Origin: an uncultured Actinomyces sp.
GTDB taxonomy: Bacteria; Actinomycetota; Actinomycetes; Actinomycetales; Actinomycetaceae
Length of the DNA stretch: 9,032 bases
Assembly (NCBI GenBank): GCA_915069725.1
Contig: CAJZFF010000051.1
Coordinates: forward strand, 1 to 9,032
Direction: 5' to 3'
The notes beneath the pieces are model-generated. The model was not told where the DNA came from. It saw only the letters and a program-made list of their open reading frames with translations, and did no database searches. Both the position numbers and the translations under genes were made by a program. How positions within the stretch are numbered: the first letter of the stretch is position 1; each line of letters opens with the position of its first letter. Positions 1 through 5,786 of the stretch are shown piece by piece.

Positions 1-143
1 GAAGAGGGAACGAAGGAGAAACGAATCGATGACAACGTCACGCTACGCGACCATGAGGTTGGATTGCAATGAAATTGTTATCTCAAGGTTACTCCGCACT
101 CTGAGCGGACTCTCCGTCATGGGCAGCACGCCCCACGAGAAAC

Positions 144-181
144 GCCCTCGCCGGACCCTGGCGATGGGGCCCGGCGAGGGC
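144..181 (-). terminator. Candidate intrinsic terminator of the glmU-prs block
   Basis: A perfect 11-bp inverted repeat (144-154 against 171-181, arms GCCCTCGCCGG and CCGGCGAGGGC) encloses a 16-nt loop in which three more C-G pairs can form. It lies 74 bp beyond the prs stop codon. On the minus strand the stem is followed by GTTTCTC, a short and weak T-run. Position and stem strength fit transcription termination of the leftward operon. The poor T-tract is common in high-GC bacteria and lowers certainty. Confidence 0.6.
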
Positions 182-254
182 AGGAGCACGATGTCAGAAG
201 ACGGGGGCGCGGCGGGCTCGCGCAGGCCCTGGGGCCCGCTTGACCCTACCGGCC

Positions 255-1247
255 TCAGGCGCCGGCGACGCCGACGGTGTCGAAGAGCTCCGCCACCGAG
301 CCGTCGTCGAAGACGGCCTTGATGGCGCGCGCCAGCAGCGGCGCGATCGGCAGAACCGTCAGCTGCTCGAAGCGCTTGCCGGCGGGGATCGGCAGGGTGT
401 CGGTGACGATGACCTCGCGGGCCCCGCAGGTGGAGAGCCGGTCCACGGCCGGCCCGGAGAGCACCCCGTGGGTCGCGGCGACGATGACGTCCTTCGCCCC
501 GGAGTCCAGGAGCACCTGGACGGCCTTGGCGATGGTGCCGCCGGTGTCGATCATGTCATCGACCAGGACGCAGGAGCGTCCCTCGACGTCGCCGACGACG
601 CGGTTGGCCACCGACTCGTTGGGGCGGGTGACGTCGCGGGTCTTGTGGACGAAGGCCAGCGGGGTGCCGCCGAGCTGGTTGGCCCAGCGCTCGGCCACCC
701 GGATGCGGCCGGCGTCGGGGGAGACGACGGCGGCGTTGGCCGGGTCGACGCGGGTGCGCACGTAGTCCACGAGTACCGGCTGGGCCCACAGGTGGTCCCA
801 GGGGCCGTCGAAGAAGCCCTGCTCCTGGGAGGTGTGCAGGTCCACGCTCATGAGGCGGTCGGCGCCGGCGGTCTTGTAGAGGTCGGCCACGAGGCGGGCG
901 CTGATGGGCTCGCGCCCCAGGTGCTTCTTGTCCTGACGGGCGTAGGGGAAGAAGGGGGCGACCACGGTGATGCGCTTGGCGGAGGCGCGCTTGAGGGCGT
1001 CAACCATGATGAGCTGCTCCATGAGCCAGTCGTTGACGCGGTCGCCGTGGGACTGGACGACGAACACGTCGCAGCCGCGCACCGACTCGTTGAAGCGGAC
1101 GTAGGTCTCCCCGTTGGCGAAGTCGTAGGCCGTGGAGGACAGCACCTCGGTGCCGAGCTCGCTGGCCACGTCCTGGGCGAGCTCGGGATGGGCGCGCCCG
1201 GAGACGACGACCAGCCGTTTCTCACCCTTGGTAATGATGCCCGTCAT
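255..1247 (-). CDS. prs: Ribose-phosphate diphosphokinase (PRPP synthetase)
   Basis: 330 aa, a normal length for a class I PRPP synthetase. It transfers diphosphate from ATP to ribose 5-phosphate, giving PRPP for purine, pyrimidine, histidine, tryptophan and NAD synthesis in the cytoplasm. Family signatures seen in order: NGETYVRFNESVRG (about residues 45-58), PYARQDKK (101-108), DLHTSQEQGFFD (136-147), SPDAGRIRVAE (177-187), the flexible catalytic loop HKTRDVTR with Lys202 and Arg204, and the PRPP/ribose-phosphate loop VLVDDMIDTGGTI (227-239). No key residue is missing. The ATG at 1247 is preceded on the minus strand by the purine-rich GAGAAGGGAA about 7 nt upstream. The gene lies 146 bp downstream of glmU on the same strand, a pairing well known in Actinobacteria such as mycobacteria, so co-transcription is likely. 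Identification is secure. Confidence 0.98.
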   Translation of the reverse strand: MTGIITKGEKRLVVVSGRAHPELAQDVASELGTEVLSSTAYDFANGETYVRFNESVRGCDVFVVQSHGDRVNDWLMEQLIMVDALKRASAKRITVVAPFFPYARQDKKHLGREPISARLVADLYKTAGADRLMSVDLHTSQEQGFFDGPWDHLWAQPVLVDYVRTRVDPANAAVVSPDAGRIRVAERWANQLGGTPLAFVHKTRDVTRPNESVANRVVGDVEGRSCVLVDDMIDTGGTIAKAVQVLLDSGAKDVIVAATHGVLSGPAVDRLSTCGAREVIVTDTLPIPAGKRFEQLTVLPIAPLLARAIKAVFDDGSVAELFDTVGVAGA

Positions 1248-1322
1248 GACGTGGTTCCCTTCTCACGGCCGGTGCGGCCCTCGATGTGACTGTTGGAGAC
1301 GGAGGTGAAGGTCAGTGATCGC

Positions 1323-1359
1323 TCCGGCCGGCATGCCCGGCACGCCCCGTACGGCCGGA
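1323..1359. repeat. Inverted repeat between glmU and prs
   Basis: TCCGGCCG (1323-1330) and CGGCCGGA (1352-1359) are perfect 8-bp arms around a 21-nt loop, in the 146-bp gap between glmU and prs. There is no T-run on either side, so it is not a convincing terminator. It could be an mRNA processing or stability hairpin separating the two cistrons, or chance in GC-rich DNA. Confidence 0.3.
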
Positions 1360-1393
1360 CCGGTCGGGGCCGAAGCTGCGCTGCGCTCATGCG

Positions 1394-2386
1394 TCAGGCC
1401 TGGGCGGCGTCGGCGTCGAGCTGGCTGAAGGGGGTCACGACGCAGCCGGCCGGGATGACGGCGTCGGTGAGGATCGCGTAGGCGCCCACGCGGGCGCCCT
1501 GGCCGATCCGGGTGGTTCCGCGCACGAGGACGCCCTGCTCGAGGGTGACGTCCTGGGAGAGCTCAGCGGTGACGTCCACCCAGGTGGAGGCCGGGTCGAC
1601 GACGCCGACGCCCTGGGCCATCCAGTCGGCCAGGACGCGGCGGTTGAGCTCGGCGCCGAGCTCGGCGAGCTGGGCGCGGTCGTTGCAGCCCTCGACGAGC
1701 CAGTGGTCGGTGGCGACCAGCGCGCTGGTGGACCGTCCGGCCCGGTGGGCGTGGGCGACGACGTCGGTGAGGTAGACCTCGCCCTGATCGTTGTCCGTGC
1801 CCAGGGTCGCCAGGGCGGTGCGCAGGTGGGCGGCGTCGAAGACGTAGACGCCGGCGTTGATCTCGCGGATGGCGCGCTGGGCCTCGCTGGCGTCGCGCTG
1901 CTCGACGACGGCCGAGACGGTGCCGTCGGCCTCGCGTACGACGCGCCCGTAGCCGGTGGGGTCCTCGAGCTCGGTGGTCAGCAGGGTGACGGCATCCCCG
2001 CGCTCATGGTGCTGAGCCAGGAGCTCCTTCAGGGTGGCGGTGTCCAGCAGCGGGACGTCCCCGCTGGTGACGACGACGGGGCCATCCAGGTCCTCGGGCA
2101 GGGCGGCCAGCCCGCAGGCGACGGCCCGCCCGGTGCCGGGGACCTCGTCCTGGTCGGCCGGGACGGCGTCGGGGGCGACCTCGGCGAGGTGGGCGATGAC
2201 GGCATCGCGCTCATGGCGCACGACGACGACGAGGTGCTGGGGCTCGAGCCCCCTGGCTGCGGTGACGGCGTGGTCCACCAGGCTGCGACCGCCGATCCGG
2301 TGCAGGACCTTGGGGGTGACCGATCGCATACGAGTTCCCTTGCCTGCGGCCATGACGATGACGGCGGCGGGTGCGGTAGGCGTCAC
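1394..2386 (-). CDS. glmU: UDP-N-acetylglucosamine pyrophosphorylase, C-terminally shortened GlmU
   Basis: Starting from the GTG at 2386 the product is 330 aa, against about 450-495 for full GlmU. The uridylyltransferase domain is complete: nucleotide-binding VMAAGKGTRMRSVTPKVLH (residues 11-29), PGTGRAVA (83-90), SGDVPLLD (108-115), GYGRVV (145-150), EINAGVYVFD (175-184), NDQGEVYLTD (199-208) and the VEGCNDR linker (231-237). It makes UDP-GlcNAc from GlcNAc-1-P and UTP. Only about four hexapeptide-like turns of the left-handed beta-helix follow (260-312), so the acetyl-CoA site and catalytic His/Lys of the acetyltransferase domain are absent. An open frame extends upstream to 2569, but that part is Arg/Pro-rich and runs almost into the tRNA gene. 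The GTG has GAAGAGGA ending 3-4 nt upstream and starts right before the first beta strand. The frame ends cleanly with TGA, and I see no helix remnant in the following 146 bp. Confidence 0.93.
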   Translation of the reverse strand: MTPTAPAAVIVMAAGKGTRMRSVTPKVLHRIGGRSLVDHAVTAARGLEPQHLVVVVRHERDAVIAHLAEVAPDAVPADQDEVPGTGRAVACGLAALPEDLDGPVVVTSGDVPLLDTATLKELLAQHHERGDAVTLLTTELEDPTGYGRVVREADGTVSAVVEQRDASEAQRAIREINAGVYVFDAAHLRTALATLGTDNDQGEVYLTDVVAHAHRAGRSTSALVATDHWLVEGCNDRAQLAELGAELNRRVLADWMAQGVGVVDPASTWVDVTAELSQDVTLEQGVLVRGTTRIGQGARVGAYAILTDAVIPAGCVVTPFSQLDADAAQA

Positions 2387-2578
2387 GTGTCCTCTTCTCA
2401 CAGGTTCGCGCCCGGGCTCCCGACGTCTCCGGCCGCGACCGGGCGGAGGCCGGGGACGGACTCCAACGGTTTCTGAAATCAGGTACGGATGGACGGTTGG
2501 CGCGTATCCCACCGGCGACCGGGTGACCGCCGTCGGGCGTGAGAGCGAGGGAACCCCAACGCCGCTCATGCTACGCCG

Positions 2579-2650
2579 CTCCGCCCCCAGGATTCGAACC
2601 CGGGCCTCAAGGCTCCAAAGGCCTGCGTGCTGCCGCTACACCAGGGCGGA
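2579..2650 (-). tRNA. tRNA-Gln (anticodon UUG)
   Basis: A 72-nt cloverleaf on the minus strand. The acceptor arms are TCCGCCC (2650-2644) and GGGCGGA (2586-2580), fully paired. The T-arm is GGGTTCGAATCC. The anticodon loop CTTTGGA, closed by AGGC/GCCT, places TTG at positions 34-36, reading CAA (Gln). The base after the acceptor stem is G (2579), the discriminator typical of glutamine tRNAs. CCA is not encoded. The gene lies about 190 bp upstream of the glmU start on the same strand and could share its transcript. Confidence 0.95.
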
Positions 2651-2692
2651 AGGACACATCCCGGCCCAGGCCCGACGGCGAGGGGCGAGACG

Positions 2693-2716
2693 CCGGGACA
2701 GTCTCTCATGTCCCGG
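2693..2716. promoter_or_regulatory. Perfect 8+8 palindrome in the divergent tRNA/acyltransferase region
   Basis: CCGGGACA (2693-2700), an 8-nt spacer, then TGTCCCGG (2709-2716). The arms are exact inverted complements. The site lies 43 bp upstream of the tRNA-Gln gene (minus) and about 155 bp upstream of the acyltransferase start (plus), where divergent promoters are expected. Two-fold symmetry with half-sites one to two helical turns apart suits a dimeric repressor such as the nearby TetR protein. It could equally be a hairpin in the tRNA leader. No protein-binding evidence is available from sequence alone. Confidence 0.4.
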
Positions 2717-2870
2717 TCGCGCTCGGCACCTTACGCGGCGGTTCAGCGCGCCCCGGTCACACCCGGTCGCGCCCCAATCGTGTTCAGCACCGGGTCTCCC
2801 ACCTGTGCGGGGCGCATGCCACACTCCCCGGGCTTCGCGGTCGGCCAGGAGGACAGGGCAGGATGGGGGC

Positions 2871-4091
2871 ATGTCCAGTTCCCCCTCCGCTCCCCCTCCC
2901 TCCTCCGGCAAGCCGGCAGCGGTGCGACTCATCGAGCTCGACGGGCTGCGCGGGCTGGCCGCCGTCGTCGTGCTCATCCACCACGCCCTGGAGACCGTCC
3001 CCGCGTTGGCGGAGGTCGGGGCGCGGCCCCGCACCGTACCTACCGGGGTCCTCAACCAGATCCTCACCAAGAGCCCTCTCCACCTGCTGTGGGCGGGCCA
3101 TGAGGCCGTCCTCATCTTCTTCGTCCTGTCCGGTGTGGCCCTGACCTACCCGGTGGCCCGCCGCCACGCCCAGGGGCGGCGCTTCGACTGGGTTGACTAC
3201 GGCCCGAGGCGCTTCGTGCGCCTGTGGCTGCCAGCGGCGGCCTCCACCACCTTCGCGGTCATCGCGATGCTGCTCGTGCCGCGCTCGGAGGATCCGGCGC
3301 TGGGTCACTGGATGACCGTCACCCACCCCGTAGGGCTCGGGGCACGCCAGATGCTCATGGAGTACCTGCTCATCCCCAAGCACGCCTACCGCAACACCGT
3401 CCTGTGGTCGCTGCACGCCGAGGCGATCTTCTCCTTCGTGCTGCCCCTGATGATCCTCGGGGTGGCTCTGTGCGCCCGCTGGCGGCTCTCCTGGCTGCCG
3501 GTGGTGGCGGCCCTGGCGGTCCCCGTCATCACCGCCAGCCCCGGCTCGGGCAGCTACCTGCCGGTCTTCACCGTCGGCGCGGTCATGGGCTGGGCCTGGG
3601 GGCACAACCCCGCCCCGGTCCCCGAACGCCCCCGGCCCTGGGCGACGGCGCAGGCCCTGGTGTGCCTGCTGCTCATCACCCTGGCCTGGTGGCCGGGGAT
3701 GGAGAGCCACATGGCTCAGCGTCTGGCCAACGCGGTCACCCTGGCGGCGGCGGCCTACCTGGTCTACCTCGTGGTGCGGGCCGGGGCGCTGCGCGGCCTG
3801 CTGCGCTCGCGCACTGTGCAGTACCTGGGGCTCATGTCCTTCTCCCTCTATCTGGTGCACGAGCCGGTCGTGGTCTCGCTGCGGCTGCTGACGCACTCAA
3901 TGTCGCCGTGGTGGGTGCTCGTCCTGGCGCCGTTGGTCTCGGCGCCGCTGACCTGGTTGTTCCAGCGCTACATCGAGGCCCCCAGCCACCGGTTGGCCCG
4001 CCGCACCGGGGCCCTGGCCTCGGCGCGCTTCGCCCAGTGGTCCGAGCGCCGTCGTCACACCCGACCGGCCGACCACAGCAAGAGGGGCTAG
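2871..4091 (+). CDS. Membrane acyltransferase, acyltransferase-3 family (OafA/YrhL-like)
   Basis: 406 aa, polytopic membrane protein. Acyltransferase-3 proteins move acyl groups, often acetyl, onto sugars of surface polysaccharides or peptidoglycan at the membrane. Hallmarks seen: RLIELDGLRGLAA at 19-31 entering the first membrane segment, the paired His37-His38 in that segment (family catalytic His), GHEAVLIFFVLSGVAL (76-91) with the conserved FFVLSG, RFVRLWLPA (about 114-122), SLHAEAIFSFVLP (180-192), and GLMSFSLYLVHEPV near 320-333. About ten hydrophobic segments run through to a basic C-terminal tail, matching the usual length. The frame is open far upstream, but that DNA is intergenic and antisense to glmU. 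ATG 2871 begins a short Ser/Pro-rich leader just before the signature. Its ribosome site is unremarkable: an AGGAGGA at 2847-2853 better suits an out-of-frame ATG at 2863. A tetR gene follows 4 nt downstream. The acyl acceptor cannot be told from sequence. Confidence 0.92.
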   Translation: MSSSPSAPPPSSGKPAAVRLIELDGLRGLAAVVVLIHHALETVPALAEVGARPRTVPTGVLNQILTKSPLHLLWAGHEAVLIFFVLSGVALTYPVARRHAQGRRFDWVDYGPRRFVRLWLPAAASTTFAVIAMLLVPRSEDPALGHWMTVTHPVGLGARQMLMEYLLIPKHAYRNTVLWSLHAEAIFSFVLPLMILGVALCARWRLSWLPVVAALAVPVITASPGSGSYLPVFTVGAVMGWAWGHNPAPVPERPRPWATAQALVCLLLITLAWWPGMESHMAQRLANAVTLAAAAYLVYLVVRAGALRGLLRSRTVQYLGLMSFSLYLVHEPVVVSLRLLTHSMSPWWVLVLAPLVSAPLTWLFQRYIEAPSHRLARRTGALASARFAQWSERRRHTRPADHSKRG

Positions 4092-4095
4092 GGCC

Positions 4096-4878
4096 ATGGC
4101 GGCCAAGCGCACCCGCATGAGCGCGGGCGAGCGGCGCGAGCAGCTCATCGCCGTGGCCCGTGGGCTGTTCGCCGAGCGCGGCTTCGACGCCACAAGCGTG
4201 GAGGAGGTGGCGGCCCGCGCCCAGGTGTCCAAACCGGTGGTCTACGAGCACTTCGGCGGTAAGGAGGGCCTGTACGCCGTCGTCGTCGACCGGGAGATCA
4301 CGACGATCTCAGCCGCGATCTCCTCGGCGATTGCGGACCCGGCCGCGGACGCCGAGGCGGCGCCGAAGGCCGAACGGCACACACAGGGAGGTTCCGACGC
4401 CTCCGGCTCGGCCTCACGGGTCGCCGAGCGGGCCGCCCTGGCCCTGCTGACCTACATCGAGGACTCCCCCGACGGTTTCCGCATCCTCTCGGCGGGCTCG
4501 GACCGCGCGGCCGGCACCTACTCCACGCTGCTGGCCGACGTCGCCATCGAGGTCTCCGGGATCCTCGCCTCGCAGTTCGCCGCCCACGACCTCGACCCGC
4601 GTACGGCCCCGTTGTACGCCCAGATGCTGGTGGGTATCGTGGCCATGCCGGCTCAGTGGTGGTTGGAGAACCGCTCGATGAGCAAGGAGGAGGTGGCCGC
4701 CCACATGGTCAACCTCGCGTGGAACGGCCTGCGCGGCATGAAGGCCGAGCCCACCCTCCACTCCGGCCCCGCAGACAACTCAAACGGCTCCGAGGACGCC
4801 TCGGGGCAGGGAGCCGACTTGCGCACCGAGAGCGCCGTCCACCGCCACGGCGCCACCGAGTCCCCCGGCGCCCCCTGA
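4096..4878 (+). CDS. TetR/AcrR-family transcriptional regulator
   Basis: 260 aa. The N-terminal TetR DNA-binding domain is clear: GERREQLIAVARGLFAERGF (helix 1, residues 11-30), then the helix-turn-helix TSVEEVAARAQVSKPVVYEHF (33-53), ended by GGKEGLYAVVVDRE. The ligand-binding domain is all-helical but unassignable. Two features make it longer than the usual 190-220 aa. One is an Ala/Asp/Ser-rich low-complexity insert at about 80-110. The other is a hydrophilic, probably disordered tail from about 218 to the end. ATG 4096 has GAGGGG about 9 nt upstream and lies 4 nt after the acyltransferase stop, so the two genes are almost certainly co-transcribed and translationally coupled. It may repress its own operon, with the palindromes at 2693-2716 and 4960-4969 as candidate sites. 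The effector and targets are unknown. Confidence 0.93.
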   Translation: MAAKRTRMSAGERREQLIAVARGLFAERGFDATSVEEVAARAQVSKPVVYEHFGGKEGLYAVVVDREITTISAAISSAIADPAADAEAAPKAERHTQGGSDASGSASRVAERAALALLTYIEDSPDGFRILSAGSDRAAGTYSTLLADVAIEVSGILASQFAAHDLDPRTAPLYAQMLVGIVAMPAQWWLENRSMSKEEVAAHMVNLAWNGLRGMKAEPTLHSGPADNSNGSEDASGQGADLRTESAVHRHGATESPGAP

Positions 4879-4959
4879 GCGCCACCGAGGAGTCGCTCAC
4901 CCTCGCATCGTCGTTGGTCCCACTGCGCCTGGCAGAGGGCCGTTGCATTCGTCACTACC

Positions 4960-4969
4960 CGACCGGTCG
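4960..4969. promoter_or_regulatory. Short palindrome upstream of the wzz-like gene
   Basis: CGACCGGTCG is a perfect 10-nt palindrome, 82 bp after the tetR stop and 151 bp before the wzz-like start. A weak TTGCAT (4943-4948) lies just upstream, so a promoter/operator here is possible. Such short palindromes also arise by chance in GC-rich DNA. The rest of the 4879-5120 gap holds no gene I can support. Confidence 0.2.
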
Positions 4970-5031
4970 ATCGCCCTGCGAGTGCCAACAATCCTCCAAC
5001 CCCAACGACCCAAGGAGTTCTGAGAAGTGCC

Positions 5032-5056
5032 CGGGAAGGAGGTGAGTCACTTCCCG
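5032..5056 (+). promoter_or_regulatory. Stem-loop containing a perfect Shine-Dalgarno, ahead of the wzz-like gene
   Basis: CGGGAAG (5032-5038) and CTTCCCG (5050-5056) form a perfect 7-bp stem with an 11-nt loop. A full-length anti-16S match, AAGGAGGTGA (5036-5045), begins inside the stem and runs through the loop. It lies about 75 nt before the ATG at 5121 and is not at working distance from any start in the wzz frame. A second ribosome-site-like AAGGAG lies at 5012-5017, about 9 nt before a GTG at 5027 in another frame. The stem is seen directly; a regulatory role is inference. Confidence 0.35.
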
Positions 5057-5084
5057 TGCCCGGCTCTTGCCCCAAACGGCGCGC

Positions 5085-5090
5085 TATTCT
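5085..5090 (+). promoter_or_regulatory. Possible -10 element for the wzz-wzy pair
   Basis: TATTCT lies 30 nt before the ATG of the wzz-like gene, in a locally AT-richer stretch, and matches the TANNNT core of the sigma-70 -10 box. No good -35 box lies at 16-18 bp spacing. If used, transcription would start near 5097 and leave a leader of about 24 nt. In that case the strong Shine-Dalgarno at 5036-5045 would lie upstream of this start point. Confidence 0.25.
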
Positions 5091-5120
5091 GTTGCTCCCG
5101 CAATCACCGAAACGGAACCC

Positions 5121-5780
5121 ATGGACCCGGAAACCCTCATCATCGCGCTGCGCAAGAACGCAGTCCTGGTGGTCATGCACGTTGTGCTGGGCACCATCAT
5201 CGGCACTGTCTTCGGCCTGTTGACGCCGGCGCAGTACACCTCCACCGCCAATGCGAATCTGGGTGTGGAGAACAGTGAGGCCAACCTCCCCAACACCTTC
5301 AACTACCTGACCTCCATCATGCCGACGCTGGTGGAGATCGGGACCTCGGAGAGCACCTTCGCGGACGTCTCCAAGAACACGGGGATCAGTCAGGACGAGC
5401 TGCGCAGGTCCGTCTCGGTGACAAGCAAGACCGGCACCACCCTGGTGGAGATCCGAGCCACCAGCACGGATCCCGAGCGCGCCCACAGGATCGCCGAGGC
5501 CGAGCTGACCGCTCTGGACTCGGTGGCCCGCGACCTGTCCAGCTCCGGGCAGGCGGGAAACACCACCGCGACCCTCAAGGTGGTCGACTCCCCCACGACC
5601 CCCACCTCCCCCTCGAGCCTGTCGGCCATGTCCACCGCGCTGATCGGGACCGCCATCGGGCTGGCCGCCGGCGCCATCATGGCGATCCTGCTGTACTTCC
5701 TGAGTCAGAAGAACCCGCAGGACAAGGTCGAGGACCCGTTGCTCATCATCGGGCGCCGTCGCTCTCGGGAAGACGCCTGA
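5121..5780 (+). CDS. Wzz/YveK-like polysaccharide chain-length (co-polymerase) protein
   Basis: 219 aa with the architecture of polysaccharide co-polymerases. There is a short cytoplasmic N-terminus (MDPETLIIALRKN), a first membrane segment at about 14-34, an extracytoplasmic domain of some 135 residues, a Pro-rich stretch before the membrane (VDSPTTPTSPSSLS, about 155-168), and a second membrane segment at about 172-194. A charged tail of about 25 residues follows. There is no Walker-A/tyrosine-kinase domain fused to it. Proteins of this type set chain length and assist Wzy-dependent export of capsule or exopolysaccharide. ATG 5121 is my start. A TTG at 5067 would add 18 residues, but that stretch has non-coding-like third positions. 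The wzy-like gene starts 6 nt after its stop. The family is assigned from topology and the Pro motif, not from a catalytic signature. Confidence 0.8.
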   Translation: MDPETLIIALRKNAVLVVMHVVLGTIIGTVFGLLTPAQYTSTANANLGVENSEANLPNTFNYLTSIMPTLVEIGTSESTFADVSKNTGISQDELRRSVSVTSKTGTTLVEIRATSTDPERAHRIAEAELTALDSVARDLSSSGQAGNTTATLKVVDSPTTPTSPSSLSAMSTALIGTAIGLAAGAIMAILLYFLSQKNPQDKVEDPLLIIGRRRSREDA

Positions 5781-5786
5781 CCGGCC

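Noticed and set aside
29..322. ORF with AGGAGA 8 nt before an ATG at the left edge (97 aa)
   Set aside because: It runs through the terminator stem-loop into the antisense of prs and becomes an Arg/Pro repeat, as expected of a shadow frame. The first 140 bp are AT-richer and look intergenic. A weak TTGCAA/TAGCGT pair on the minus strand is too poor to call as a promoter.
240..1289. Long plus-strand frame opposite prs (349 aa)
   Set aside because: Gly/Asp/Val/His-rich antisense of a secure enzyme gene. This is a high-GC artefact.
2387..2569. N-terminal extension of the glmU frame to an ATG at 2569
   Set aside because: Low-complexity Arg/Pro sequence ending 10 bp from the tRNA gene. The GTG at 2386 has a ribosome site and directly precedes the conserved fold.
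2034..2870. N-terminal extension of the acyltransferase frame back to 2034
   Set aside because: It crosses the antisense of glmU and tRNA-Gln. The family signature begins about 18 residues after ATG 2871.
2863..3144. ATG 2863 with a well-spaced AGGAGGA
   Set aside because: It is in the wrong frame for the acyltransferase, and its product is Ser/Pro/Arg-rich shadow sequence.
4876..4899. TGAGCG/CGCTCA hairpin at the tetR stop as a terminator
   Set aside because: Only 6 bp with a 12-nt loop and no T-run. Too weak to support.
5027..5278. GTG-started 83-aa ORF ahead of and inside the wzz-like gene
   Set aside because: It has a good ribosome site, but most of its length is the +1 shadow of the wzz-like gene with a His/Arg/Cys-rich composition. 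Only the leader portion merits a second look.
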